Shown here: positions 48,654 through 57,624 of the stretch, piece after piece
Position numbering within the stretch: position 1 is the stretch's first letter
Layout of the letters: every line of letters begins with the position of its first letter
From: Bacteroidota bacterium
GTDB lineage: Bacteria; Bacteroidota; Bacteroidia; Cytophagales; Cyclobacteriaceae
Reading direction: 5' to 3'
Assembly (NCBI GenBank): GCA_027592755.1
Contig: JAQCLE010000002.1
Location: 48,670-112,669 of the forward strand
DNA: 64,000 nt
Notes under the pieces: generated by a model
Seen by the model: only the letters and a program-made list of their open reading frames with translations
What the model was told of the DNA's origin: nothing
Databases searched by the model: none
Position numbers and translations under genes: made by a program

Positions 48654-49172
48654 ATGTCGCAAAGTAATATCAAATCAGTTAAAGCCAGTGAAATCGACCT
48701 CAAAGAGCGTGTTGTAGCTATAAAGAGAGTTGCAAAAGTGGTTAAAGGTGGTCGAAGGTTCAGTTTTTCGGCAATTGTTGTAGTTGGTGATGGCAATGGT
48801 GTTGTTGGTTATGGCCTGGGTAAGGCAAATGAAGTAACAGACGCTATAACAAAAGGTATTGATGATGCGAAAAAGAATTTATTCAAAGTGCCGATCCTGA
48901 AAGGAACTGTACCTCATGAAGCAATAGGAAAATTTGGTGGTGGATTTGTTTTGTTGAAACCAGCTGCACCCGGTACTGGTGTAATTGCTGGTGGAGCAAT
49001 GCGAGCAGTGTTAGAGAGCGCGGGAATACATAATGTGTTGGCTAAATCAAAAGGTTCATCAAATCCACATAATGTTGTTAAAGCAACCTTCAATGCCCTT
49101 GGTAAAATGAGGGACGCCTTCACTATTGCAATGCAACGCGGAATTGAATTAGATAGAGTTTTTAATGGTTAA
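48654..49172 (+). CDS. rpsE: 30S ribosomal protein S5
   Basis: 172 residues. [34 protein letters not shown] and [17 protein letters not shown] are standard. Acts at the mRNA entry and in decoding fidelity. Confidence 0.97.
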   Translation: MSQSNIKSVKASEIDLKERVVAIKRVAKVVKGGRRFSFSAIVVVGDGNGVVGYGLGKANEVTDAITKGIDDAKKNLFKVPILKGTVPHEAIGKFGGGFVLLKPAAPGTGVIAGGAMRAVLESAGIHNVLAKSKGSSNPHNVVKATFNALGKMRDAFTIAMQRGIELDRVFNG

Positions 49173-49176
49173 TAAG

Positions 49177-49362
49177 ATGGCTAATAAGAGAGTTCAAATT
49201 AAGCAGGTTCGGAGTACCATTAAACGCCCTAAAAATCAGAAATTAACAATTCAGGCGTTGGGTTTGGGAAAATTGAATAGAACCGTTGAAAAGGAACTCA
49301 CACCTCAAATTGCAGGAATGATAAATAAAATTGGTCATCTAGTAGTTGTAAAGGAACTGTAA
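49177..49362 (+). CDS. rpmD: 50S ribosomal protein L30
   Basis: 61 residues from ATG 49177 (MANKRVQIKQVRSTI). An ATG at 49165 in the same frame would overlap rpsE and add four residues. IKRPKNQKLTIQALGLGKLNRTVE is the conserved body. Confidence 0.95.
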   Translation: MANKRVQIKQVRSTIKRPKNQKLTIQALGLGKLNRTVEKELTPQIAGMINKIGHLVVVKEL

Positions 49363-49363
49363 T

Positions 49364-49810
49364 ATGAAGCTCAATACTTTAAAACCTGCTGAAGGGTCTA
49401 CAAAGACAAAAAAGAGAATTGGAAGGGGTCAAGGTTCAGGACGTGGCGGTACCTCCACAAGAGGGCACAAAGGTGCACAGTCAAGATCTGGTTATTCCAA
49501 GAAGAGGGGCTTTGAAGGTGGACAAATGCCATTACAGCGACGGGTCCCAAAATTTGGTTTTACAAACCCCAATCGGATTGAGACAAAGCCGATTAACCTC
49601 GACACCATTCAGGCTTTAGTTGATGATCTCAAAATCAAAGAGGTTGATACTGGCGTTTTGGTTAGCCATGGATTGGCCAGCAAAAAGGATCTTGTTAAGG
49701 TGTTGGGCAGAGGTGAGTTAAAAGCCAAGGTCAACATCAGTGCTCATTATTTTTCAAAAACAGCTAAAGAAGCGATAGAAAAAGCAGGAGGTACGGTTAC
49801 GGTACTGTAA
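49364..49810 (+). CDS. rplO: 50S ribosomal protein L15
   Basis: 148 residues with the glycine/arginine-rich start KKRIGRGQGSGRGGTSTRGHKGA and GFEGGQMPLQRRVPKFGF. Its stop overlaps the secY start by 1 nt. Confidence 0.97.
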   Translation: MKLNTLKPAEGSTKTKKRIGRGQGSGRGGTSTRGHKGAQSRSGYSKKRGFEGGQMPLQRRVPKFGFTNPNRIETKPINLDTIQALVDDLKIKEVDTGVLVSHGLASKKDLVKVLGRGELKAKVNISAHYFSKTAKEAIEKAGGTVTVL

Positions 49811-51126
49811 TGAAAAAGTTTTTTACCACCATACGGAACATTTTTACAATTGAGGAATTGAGGATTAAAATTATCAATACCCTTGGTTTGTTATTGATAT
49901 TCCGATTGGGTTCTTTCATTGTATTGCCTGGTGTTGATCCTAATGGATTGGGAGGTGATGCGCAAGGCATATTTGGTATAATCGACACTTTTTTGGGCGG
50001 AGCATTTAGCAATGCGTCTATTTTCGGATTAGGCATCATGCCCTATATTTCCGCATCTATTGTTCTGCAATTATTAACGGTTGCTGTTCCCTATTTCCAA
50101 AAACTTCAAAAGGAAGGCGACAGTGGAAGAAAGAAAATTAGTCAAATCACCAGGGTATTAACAATTGCGATAACGATGGCCCAGGGCACTGCATACATCA
50201 ATGCATCTATACCCCGGGAGGCTATTCTCGTTCAGAACATGTTTTTGTTTAATATATCATCAATTGTTATCCTGACAGCCGGTACAATCTTTTGCATGTG
50301 GCTTGGTGAGAAAATAACTGATAAGGGAATTGGCAACGGGATTTCAATGTTGATCATGATTGGGATTATTTCCAGATTTCCTGGAAGTATCATCGCTGAG
50401 GCTTTATCAAGAGGATTGAATCAAGCGCTGTTCTTTGTACTCGAGATTATTGCATTATTCTTTATTGTGATGGGGGTAGTAATGCTAACACAGGCAACAA
50501 GAAGAATTCCGGTACAATATGCCAAACAAGTAGTAGGCAATAAGGTATATGGAGGGCAAAGACAATATATTCCTTTAAAGGTTAATGCCGCAGGTGTAAT
50601 GCCTATCATTTTCGCTCAATCATTAATGTTTTTGCCTGCTATGATTTCGGGCCTTTGGGCAGACAGCAGTGATATCGCACTTTATATAGGAACTACATTT
50701 TCAGATTTTCAGTCATGGCAGTACAATACTGTCTTTGCCATAATGATTATGCTGTTCACATTTTTCTATACGGCAATTACCATCAATCCGAATCAAATTG
50801 CCGATGATATGAAAAGAAACGGGGGATTTGTTCCTGGAATCAAACCTGGGAAGCAAACATCCGAATTTATAGATAATATTTTGACTAAGATTACCCTTCC
50901 AGGATCAATGTTTCTTGCATTGATTGCAATTATGCCGGCTTTTGCCGGAATGGCTGGAGTCAGTATTCAATTCTCTCAATTTTATGGGGGGACTTCATTG
51001 CTGATCATGGTGGGTGTGATTTTAGATACTTTACAACAGATTGAAAGCTATCTATTGATGAGACACTATGAAGGGATGATGAAGTCTGGAAGAATAAAGG
51101 GTAGGTCACAGGTAGCCATGGCATAA
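49810..51126 (+). CDS. secY: Preprotein translocase subunit SecY
   Basis: 438 residues with ten membrane spans. The plug and pore region lies near [26 protein letters not shown] (shortened: [10 protein letters not shown]). [13 protein letters not shown] stretch ([14 protein letters not shown]) and [19 protein letters not shown] mark the cytosolic loops that bind ribosome and SecA. Starts within the rplO stop codon (TAATG) and is followed directly by infA with no map or adk gene. Confidence 0.98.
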   Translation: MKKFFTTIRNIFTIEELRIKIINTLGLLLIFRLGSFIVLPGVDPNGLGGDAQGIFGIIDTFLGGAFSNASIFGLGIMPYISASIVLQLLTVAVPYFQKLQKEGDSGRKKISQITRVLTIAITMAQGTAYINASIPREAILVQNMFLFNISSIVILTAGTIFCMWLGEKITDKGIGNGISMLIMIGIISRFPGSIIAEALSRGLNQALFFVLEIIALFFIVMGVVMLTQATRRIPVQYAKQVVGNKVYGGQRQYIPLKVNAAGVMPIIFAQSLMFLPAMISGLWADSSDIALYIGTTFSDFQSWQYNTVFAIMIMLFTFFYTAITINPNQIADDMKRNGGFVPGIKPGKQTSEFIDNILTKITLPGSMFLALIAIMPAFAGMAGVSIQFSQFYGGTSLLIMVGVILDTLQQIESYLLMRHYEGMMKSGRIKGRSQVAMA

Positions 51127-51128
51127 GA

Positions 51129-51347
51129 ATGGCAAAACAAGCATCCATAGAACAAGATGGAACGATCGTGGAAGCACTTTCGAACGCTATGTTTAGAGTT
51201 GAATTGGAGAATGGTCACCAGGTAATAGCGCATATTTCAGGTAAAATGAGGATGCACTATATAAAAATATTACCAGGGGATAAAGTGAAGTTGGAAATGT
51301 CTCCTTACGATTTGAGCAAAGGCCGAATAACATATAGGTATAAATAA
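51129..51347 (+). CDS. infA: Translation initiation factor IF-1
   Basis: 72 residues, one OB fold: [24 protein letters not shown] and [30 protein letters not shown]. Binds the 30S A site during initiation. Starts 2 nt after secY. Confidence 0.98.
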   Translation: MAKQASIEQDGTIVEALSNAMFRVELENGHQVIAHISGKMRMHYIKILPGDKVKLEMSPYDLSKGRITYRYK

Positions 51348-51358
51348 TTTCATGAGTC

Positions 51359-51475
51359 ATGAAAGTGAGAGCATCAGTTAAAAAGAGGAGCAATGATTGC
51401 AAGATCGTCCGAAGAAAAGGAAAGATCTATGTGATTAATAAGAAGAACCCTAAGTTCAAGCAAAGACAAGGATAA
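51359..51475 (+). CDS. rpmJ: 50S ribosomal protein L36, zinc-ligand-poor type
   Basis: 38 residues read by hand: [19 protein letters not shown] and, after it, [19 protein letters not shown]. The protein is full length. Of the usual Cys-Cys-Cys-His zinc ligands only Cys14 remains; the others are Arg/Ser, Asn and Phe, so it should not bind zinc. It lies between infA and rpsM as in most bacteria. Confidence 0.95.
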   Translation: MKVRASVKKRSNDCKIVRRKGKIYVINKKNPKFKQRQG

Positions 51476-51477
51476 TT

Positions 51478-51855
51478 ATGGCAAGGATTTCAGGTGTAGA
51501 TATTCCGGAAAATAAAAGAGGAGAAATATCCCTTACCTACATTTTTGGTATTGGTAGAAGTTCTGCTCAGAAGATTTTAACCAAAGCCGGTGTTGATTGG
51601 GACAAAAGAGTAAAGGACTGGTCCGACGAGGATGCTGGTGCGGTAAGAACTGTAATTACAGAAAATTTCAAAGTAGAAGGAGTTTTGAAATCTGAAGTAC
51701 AGCTGAGCATCAAGCGTTTACTGGATATTGGGTGTTATCGCGGGTTGCGACACAGAAAAGGGTTGCCGGTAAGAGGTCAGGGCACAAAGAATAATGCCCG
51801 TACGAGAAAAGGTAAGAGAAAAACTGTTGCTAACAAAAAGAAGGCTACTAAGTAA
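51478..51855 (+). CDS. rpsM: 30S ribosomal protein S13
   Basis: 125 residues. [33 protein letters not shown] and [25 protein letters not shown] are the family hallmarks. Starts 2 nt after rpmJ. Confidence 0.98.
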   Translation: MARISGVDIPENKRGEISLTYIFGIGRSSAQKILTKAGVDWDKRVKDWSDEDAGAVRTVITENFKVEGVLKSEVQLSIKRLLDIGCYRGLRHRKGLPVRGQGTKNNARTRKGKRKTVANKKKATK

Positions 51856-51868
51856 AGCTTAATTGATT

Positions 51869-52261
51869 ATGGCGCAAAAAAGAAAAGATAAAGCGAGAAA
51901 GAGGGTTGTTGTTGTTGAAGCTTTGGGGCAAGCTCATATAAGGGCATCTTTCAACAACATAATAATTTCTTTGACCAACAATTTGGGTCAAGTAGTTGCT
52001 TGGTCTTCAGCTGGTAAAATGGGATTTAAAGGTTCTAAGAAGAATACGCCTTACGCAGCACAAGTGGCCGCTCAGGATGCTTCAAAGGCTGCCTATGATG
52101 CAGGACTTCGCAAAGTTGAGTTGTTTGTGAAAGGTCCGGGTTCCGGACGTGAATCAGCGATAAGAACAATACAAAACAGTGGCATTGAGATTTCAACTAT
52201 TAAGGATATGACCCCGCTGCCACACAATGGGTGTCGTCCTCCAAAGAGAAGAAGAGTTTAA
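51869..52261 (+). CDS. rpsK: 30S ribosomal protein S11
   Basis: 130 residues from ATG 51869; a TTG at 51863 is less likely. [43 protein letters not shown] and the end [14 protein letters not shown] are standard. Confidence 0.97.
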   Translation: MAQKRKDKARKRVVVVEALGQAHIRASFNNIIISLTNNLGQVVAWSSAGKMGFKGSKKNTPYAAQVAAQDASKAAYDAGLRKVELFVKGPGSGRESAIRTIQNSGIEISTIKDMTPLPHNGCRPPKRRRV

Positions 52262-52285
52262 AAGCTATTAAAGGAATTAATATAA

Positions 52286-52891
52286 ATGGCGAGATATAGA
52301 GGTCCAAGGGCAAAAATTGCCAGAAAATTTGGAGAGCCAATTTTCGGTCCGAGTAAGGCATTGCAGAAGAAAGCTTATCCACCAGGACAACATGGTCGTG
52401 GAAGAAGGAAGAAGCAGTCTGAATATTCGATGCAACTTGCGGAGAAGCAAAAGGCTAAATACACATATGGTGTATTAGAAAAGCAATTTGCCAATTTGTT
52501 CGAGAAGGCCTCAAGAAAGAAAGGTATTACTGGTACACTGTTGCTGCAATTTTTGGAGTCAAGGTTGGACAACTCAGTCTTCAGGATGGGTATTGCACCT
52601 ACACGAAGGTCAGCAAGACAGTTGATTTTGCATAAACACATTAGTGTAAATGGTCATGTAGTAAACATACCATCGTATCAGCTTAAAAGTGGAGATTTGG
52701 TTGCTGTAAGGGAGAAATCCAAGTCTTTAGAATCGATTACTCAAAGTTTGCTAAGTCATTCATCGAGGAGTTATTCCTGGCTTGAGTGGGATAACAGTCT
52801 CATGACTGGAAAATTCAACAACGTTCCGAATAGGGACGAGATTCCTGAAAATATACAGGAACAGTTGATTGTCGAACTTTATTCAAAATAG
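52286..52891 (+). CDS. rpsD: 30S ribosomal protein S4, zinc-free type
   Basis: 201 residues. The N-terminus ([20 protein letters not shown]) lacks the zinc-binding Cys residues found in some S4 proteins. The S4 RNA-binding domain is [32 protein letters not shown]. An assembly initiator; in other bacteria it represses the alpha operon. Confidence 0.97.
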   Translation: MARYRGPRAKIARKFGEPIFGPSKALQKKAYPPGQHGRGRRKKQSEYSMQLAEKQKAKYTYGVLEKQFANLFEKASRKKGITGTLLLQFLESRLDNSVFRMGIAPTRRSARQLILHKHISVNGHVVNIPSYQLKSGDLVAVREKSKSLESITQSLLSHSSRSYSWLEWDNSLMTGKFNNVPNRDEIPENIQEQLIVELYSK

Positions 52892-52933
52892 AACAGTTTT
52901 TATTTCTTTTTAACTAAACACTACGCTGCTATT

Positions 52934-53923
52934 ATGTCAATATTAGCATTTCAAATGCCGGAAAAGGTGGTCATGGAAAAGGCTGATGATTTCCATGGTC
53001 TTTTTACTTTCAAACCACTCGAACCAGGATATGGTGTCACAATTGGTAATGCCTTAAGGAGAATTTTATTATCCTCCTTAGAGGGCTATGCCATCACTGG
53101 TATCAAAGTACCTGGGGTATTACACGAATTTTCAACCATAGAGGGAGTTGTTGAGGATGTCTCCGAGATTGTGTTAAACCTTAAGATGGTAAGGTTTAAA
53201 AAACTTTCGGATATTGTTGATAACAAAATCAATATTACGATCAGCAATAAAAAGGAATTTAAAGCAGGGGATATAGCTGGCGCAACCTCGTCCTTTGAAA
53301 TTCTAAATCCTGATCACGTAATATGTAATTTGGATAAGAGTGTTGATCTGGAAATTGAATTAACAGTTGAGAAAGGCAGGGGATATGTTCCTGCTGAAGA
53401 GAACAAGCCGAGTGAACAAATCTTTGGTTTCATTCCGATCGATGCAATCTTCACACCCATCAAAAATGTGAAATACAATATTGAAAACACAAGGGTGGAG
53501 CAAAAAACGGATTATGAGCAATTAATAATTGATATCGAGACGGACGGATCCATCCATCCTGAGGTAGCCCTTAAAGGAGCTGCAAACATCTTGATAAAGC
53601 ATTTCATGCTGTTTTCCGATCAAAGTATGGTGCTTGAAACTGCAGAACAAGCGGAGCCCGATGCTGTTGATGAAGAATTACTGCATATGAGGAAATTATT
53701 GAAAACATCTCTTAATGATATGGACTTGTCTGTTAGAGCTTATAATTGTTTGAAAGCCGCAGATGTGCGTTCATTAGGTGATCTTGTCAGATTGGAAATT
53801 TCTGATATGATGAAATTTAGAAACTTTGGTAAAAAGTCATTAGCTGAATTGGAACAACTTGTATCAGAGAAGAGTCTTACATTTGGCATGGACTTATCAA
53901 AGTACAAGTTAGAAGAAGACTAA
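52934..53923 (+). CDS. rpoA: DNA-directed RNA polymerase subunit alpha
   Basis: 329 residues. The N-terminal dimerisation domain contains [21 protein letters not shown] and the C-terminal domain (about 250-329) contains [21 protein letters not shown] and [10 protein letters not shown], the helix-hairpin-helix region. It scaffolds beta and beta' from 28.7-36.9 kb. Between rpsD (42-nt gap) and rplQ (3-nt gap). Confidence 0.98.
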   Translation: MSILAFQMPEKVVMEKADDFHGLFTFKPLEPGYGVTIGNALRRILLSSLEGYAITGIKVPGVLHEFSTIEGVVEDVSEIVLNLKMVRFKKLSDIVDNKINITISNKKEFKAGDIAGATSSFEILNPDHVICNLDKSVDLEIELTVEKGRGYVPAEENKPSEQIFGFIPIDAIFTPIKNVKYNIENTRVEQKTDYEQLIIDIETDGSIHPEVALKGAANILIKHFMLFSDQSMVLETAEQAEPDAVDEELLHMRKLLKTSLNDMDLSVRAYNCLKAADVRSLGDLVRLEISDMMKFRNFGKKSLAELEQLVSEKSLTFGMDLSKYKLEED

Positions 53924-53926
53924 AAA

Positions 53927-54682
53927 ATGAGACACGGAAAGAAATTTAATCATCTTGGCCGAAAGCCTGCCCACAGGCATGCTACACTTTCCAACATGGC
54001 GACCTCTCTTATTCTTAAGAAGAGAATAAGCACAACTGTTGCGAAGGCCAAAGCCTTGAGAAAATATGTGGAGCCCATTATTACGAGGTCAAAGGATGAT
54101 ACTACGCATTCTCGCCGGATGGTTTTTAAATATTTGCAAAGCAAAGAGTGTGTCAAAGAACTTTTCAGTGAAGTTGCGGATAAAGTAGCCTCCAGACCAG
54201 GAGGATACACCCGAATTATCAAGACGGGATATCGTTTAGGTGATAATGCTGAGATGTGTATGATGGAGTTGGTAGATTTTAATGAATTGCTTCTTCAGGA
54301 GTCGCAAGCAGGAAAGTCTAAAACACGAAGAGGGCGAAGCAAAAAATCAACCGGGGCAGAAGACGCTAAAATTGTATCGGATGCTACAGTTTCTGAACCA
54401 ACAACAGAGCAACTTGAAGAGACGGTTTCACAACCAATTGACGAAACAATAGTTGAAGATGTTGTTGCTGAAAAGGTAGTTGTGGCTGAGGAACCGGTAA
54501 TTGAAGATTTGGCTACTACTGACATTGTAGATGAAGCAGAAGTTGCAGAGGTGGTTGCAGAATCTGAAGCTACAGTAGCTAATGAACTGCCTGACGACGT
54601 AAGTGAAGCTGATGCAGAAGCGCATGTTGATGATGAAGCGCCACTATCAGATGATGAAGAAGAGGATAAGAAGAAGGATTAA
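53927..54682 (+). CDS. rplQ: 50S ribosomal protein L17 with long acidic tail
   Basis: 251 residues, against about 120-130 for most L17. Residues 1-122 are the normal domain ([17 protein letters not shown] ... [20 protein letters not shown]). Residues 128-142 are basic ([12 protein letters not shown]), and 143-251 are rich in Glu, Asp, Ala and Val, ending [10 protein letters not shown]. The tail is low complexity with no recognised domain. Extended L17 is known in Bacteroidota, but this one is long. Last gene of the operon. Confidence 0.95.
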   Translation: MRHGKKFNHLGRKPAHRHATLSNMATSLILKKRISTTVAKAKALRKYVEPIITRSKDDTTHSRRMVFKYLQSKECVKELFSEVADKVASRPGGYTRIIKTGYRLGDNAEMCMMELVDFNELLLQESQAGKSKTRRGRSKKSTGAEDAKIVSDATVSEPTTEQLEETVSQPIDETIVEDVVAEKVVVAEEPVIEDLATTDIVDEAEVAEVVAESEATVANELPDDVSEADAEAHVDDEAPLSDDEEEDKKKD

Positions 54683-54703
54683 ATCTGAAGGAATCATAAA
54701 AAT

Positions 54704-54737
54704 AAAAAAAAGGGATCAGTTAACTGATCCCTTTTTT
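54704..54737. terminator. Intrinsic terminator after rplQ, bidirectional
   Basis: Perfect 10-bp stem AGGGATCAGT with ACTGATCCCT around TA, flanked by seven A and five further T. It can end transcription from both sides and lies 8 nt beyond the stop of the converging small gene. Confidence 0.95.
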
Positions 54738-54745
54738 ATTTGAGA

Positions 54746-54925
54746 TTATGCGAAGCATCTATTCAAGATAGCGCCGTGAATTTTACTAAATTGTTCATAA
54801 CACCATTCTTTGAATGTCTTTAACTCTTCACTCACTAATAGTTTAAGAGCTTTTAACAATTCTTTTTCGAAAAGTTTCTTGTCAAAACTTACTTTTGACA
54901 AGATTGTTTTAAAGTATTCCAACAT
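54746..54925 (-). CDS. Small helical protein of unknown function
   Basis: 59 residues from the ATG at 54925 (MLEYFKTILSKVSFDKKLF); an in-frame TTG at 54949 would add eight residues. It looks all-helical: F-D-K-K-L-F-E-K-E-L-L-K-A-L-K-L-L then EELKTFKEWCYEQF. The pattern F-D-x-x-L-F-x-K-E-L ... E-W-C-Y resembles short conserved proteins I recall from many Bacteroidota genomes. No function is known to me. It shares the rplQ terminator from the other side. Confidence 0.6.
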   Translation of the reverse strand: MLEYFKTILSKVSFDKKLFEKELLKALKLLVSEELKTFKEWCYEQFSKIHGAILNRCFA

Positions 54926-55042
54926 GTCAAAACTCGTTTTATGGTTCAAATCTAATTTTGAATCACATTAAGAAAGACTATCAATTTAATAAATTTGAAA
55001 TTAAAAGTCAAGTAATTCCGTCTTAAAAAGTTAATAAGTAAG

Positions 55043-56482
55043 ATGAATATTTACAAGTTAGTCGGCAGTTTATTAATGGGCTTATTGGTGATACAATATC
55101 CGGTATCCGCACAGGAAATTAGTATTCATCTTGGGCCGGATGAGATTGGAACGAACCAGGCATTCACTATTACAATTACCGTAGAAAATGAGAGACTTCG
55201 TAGTTACGATGAATTTCCGGAAATTCCCGGTTTTGTGAAGCGGGGAACTTCATCTTCTTCTTCTACTAATTTCATAAATGGGCAGGTTTCATCGAGTCAG
55301 AGCATCATTCAAAATTATGTCCCGACAAAAGAGGGTACCTATAACTTACCGCCGTTCATCATGACAATAAACGATCAGCGAATAAAATCCGAGGGAAAGC
55401 AAATAAAAGTGAGTGAGCCTGTTCAATCAAGAAGACAACAGGATCCGTTCACTGATCCCTTTGAAGACTTTTTTGGCCGACAGCAGCAAGAGGAATATGT
55501 GGATGTTGACGCAGATGCTTTTTTGGCTCTGACTACTGATAAAAATGATGTGTATCAAGGAGAGGGATTTACTGTCACTTTGGCGTTTTATGTTTCTGAA
55601 GCAAATAGAGCACAAATGCAATTCTATGATCTAGGCAAACAACTTACAGAAATTGTAAAAAAATTGAAGCCGGCCAATTGTTGGGAGGAAAATTTTAACA
55701 TCGAAAATATTTCACAGGAGCCTGTAACCCTCAACGGAGAAAAGTACAATCGATATAAAATCTTTCAGGCTGCCTACTTTCCATTGAATAATGAAACGAT
55801 TGAATTTCCACCCGTTGAACTGGAGTTAATAAAATACAAAGTTGCTAAAAGACGGACATTTTTTGGTCAAAGTAAAGTTGAGGATTATGAGACATTTACA
55901 TCCCGACCTAAATCCATAAAAATTAAGGACCTCCCACCTCATCCGTTGAAGTCCAAAGTTCCAGTAGGTATTTATGAATTAGAAGAGCAGATTAGTGGGC
56001 AGCAATTAGGAACTGGACAAAGTTTCAATTACTCATTCAATGTAAAAGGAGACGGCAACATATCCGCGATTGATAATCCATACCTGAAAGAGGATGGTGG
56101 CATAGACTTGTATCCTCCAAATATCAGACAGAACATTACACGCGGAAGTGGCCGGGTTAGAGGATTAAAAACCTTCAGTTATTTTGGTGTTCCAAATGAG
56201 CCTGGAGAATACAATCTTGGTGATTATTTCTGGCTTCCCTATTTTGATCCTCAGCGAGAAGTTTATGATACCCTCAGATCTGATTTAACCGTTTACATTA
56301 CTGGTGAAAGCAAAAAGAATGAGATGATTCAAGCCAATGATTTAGGAAGTTTCTACGATCTTATGCAATTAGAGAATAACGATCTCAGATCGTTTGCAGA
56401 CAGCAAATACATTAGTATAGTTGGTAATATTTTCATTTTTCTAATGCTGATCTTAACTGCGGTCTTCATTTTTAAAAAATAG
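55043..56482 (+). CDS. BatD-family protein
   Basis: 479 residues. Signal peptide MNIYKLVGSLLMGLLVIQYPVSAQ, then beta-sandwich domains (EISIHLGPDEIGTNQAFTITITVEN at the start and a second near YQGEGFTVTLAFYVSEANRAQMQFYDL), and one C-terminal membrane span (IVGNIFIFLMLILTAVFIF). This fits BatD, an exported anchor protein of the Bacteroides aerotolerance (bat) operon. No batA, batB, batC or moxR gene lies next to it, so it is separated from the usual operon. Stress-related function is inferred from the family. Confidence 0.85.
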   Translation: MNIYKLVGSLLMGLLVIQYPVSAQEISIHLGPDEIGTNQAFTITITVENERLRSYDEFPEIPGFVKRGTSSSSSTNFINGQVSSSQSIIQNYVPTKEGTYNLPPFIMTINDQRIKSEGKQIKVSEPVQSRRQQDPFTDPFEDFFGRQQQEEYVDVDADAFLALTTDKNDVYQGEGFTVTLAFYVSEANRAQMQFYDLGKQLTEIVKKLKPANCWEENFNIENISQEPVTLNGEKYNRYKIFQAAYFPLNNETIEFPPVELELIKYKVAKRRTFFGQSKVEDYETFTSRPKSIKIKDLPPHPLKSKVPVGIYELEEQISGQQLGTGQSFNYSFNVKGDGNISAIDNPYLKEDGGIDLYPPNIRQNITRGSGRVRGLKTFSYFGVPNEPGEYNLGDYFWLPYFDPQREVYDTLRSDLTVYITGESKKNEMIQANDLGSFYDLMQLENNDLRSFADSKYISIVGNIFIFLMLILTAVFIFKK

Positions 56483-56505
56483 TCTGCTATTTCTTAGATA
56501 TTTTT

Positions 56506-56521
56506 AACTCTAATAAGAGTT
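56506..56521 (+). other. Small hairpin before aroC
   Basis: AACTCT and AGAGTT around AATA, ending 11 nt before the aroC ATG. It could end batD transcripts or shape aroC initiation. Six-bp stem only. Confidence 0.25.
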
Positions 56522-56531
56522 CAAAGGCAAG

Positions 56532-57623
56532 ATGGGAAATTCATTCGGGAAAATATTCAAGATAACAACTTTCGGGGAGTCGCATGGGCCTGCTATTGGT
56601 GTTATCATTGATGGCTGTCCAGCCGGACTGGAAATAGATGAAGGGCAAATTCAGGTGGATATGGACAGGCGTCGGCCTGGTCAGTCAAAAATCACCACGC
56701 AGCGAAAAGAATCGGATAAGGTCCGGATCATGTCTGGCATTTTTGAAGGTAAGACGACTGGAATGCCGATTTGCCTGTTAATTGAAAATGAAAACCAGAA
56801 AAGCAAAGACTATTCACATATTGCCGATTCATTCAGGCCATCACATGCGGACTTTACTTACCAACAAAAGTACGGATTTAGGGACTATAGAGGAGGAGGA
56901 AGAAGTTCGGCCAGAGAGACTGCAGCAAGGGTAGCTGCAGGGGCGATCGCCAAGCAATGGTTAAATGCCTTTAATATTTCTTTTTATGCCTATGTTTCCC
57001 AGGTAGGCAATCTAAAGGTGACTAAGCCCTATAATGAACTTGATCTCAATGGTATTGATGATAACATTGTCAGATGCCCAGATCCTGAAATGGCTAATCA
57101 AATGATTGAGTTGATTGAGGAAACACGTAAAAACCGCGATACTATTGGAGGGGTTGTAACTGGTGTGATTAAAGGTGTACCAGTCGGTTTGGGTGAGCCT
57201 GTTTTTGACAAACTTCATTCCGAGTTAGGCAAAGCCATGCTCAGCATCAATGCTGTAAAAGGTTTTGAATATGGGAGTGGTTTTGAAGGGATTAAATTGA
57301 ATGGTTCCCAGCATAATGACGAATTCATTAATGATGGAGGAATTATCAAGACTAAAACCAATCATTCGGGAGGAATCCAGGGCGGTATCTCCAATGGCGC
57401 GGACATTTATTTTAATGTGGCTTTCAAACCTGTAGCGACCATTATGACAGATCAGCGAAGTGTGGATAAATCAGGAAATCCCGTCACCGTTTCTGGTAAA
57501 GGCAGGCACGACCCATGTGTTCTTCCAAGGGCTGTCCCAATTGTTGAGGCCATGGCGGCTTTGGTTATTGCTGATTTTTACATGATCCAGCAAACAAGAT
57601 CCCTGAACCCAGTAAAAAGCTGA
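56532..57623 (+). CDS. aroC: Chorismate synthase
   Basis: 363 residues. The signatures [16 protein letters not shown] (about 16-31), [21 protein letters not shown] and [20 protein letters not shown] are all present. It converts 5-enolpyruvylshikimate 3-phosphate to chorismate with reduced FMN, the last common step to aromatic amino acids and menaquinone. Other shikimate genes are not in the window. The next gene starts 1 nt after its stop. Confidence 0.97.
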   Translation: MGNSFGKIFKITTFGESHGPAIGVIIDGCPAGLEIDEGQIQVDMDRRRPGQSKITTQRKESDKVRIMSGIFEGKTTGMPICLLIENENQKSKDYSHIADSFRPSHADFTYQQKYGFRDYRGGGRSSARETAARVAAGAIAKQWLNAFNISFYAYVSQVGNLKVTKPYNELDLNGIDDNIVRCPDPEMANQMIELIEETRKNRDTIGGVVTGVIKGVPVGLGEPVFDKLHSELGKAMLSINAVKGFEYGSGFEGIKLNGSQHNDEFINDGGIIKTKTNHSGGIQGGISNGADIYFNVAFKPVATIMTDQRSVDKSGNPVTVSGKGRHDPCVLPRAVPIVEAMAALVIADFYMIQQTRSLNPVKS

Positions 57624-57624
57624 T

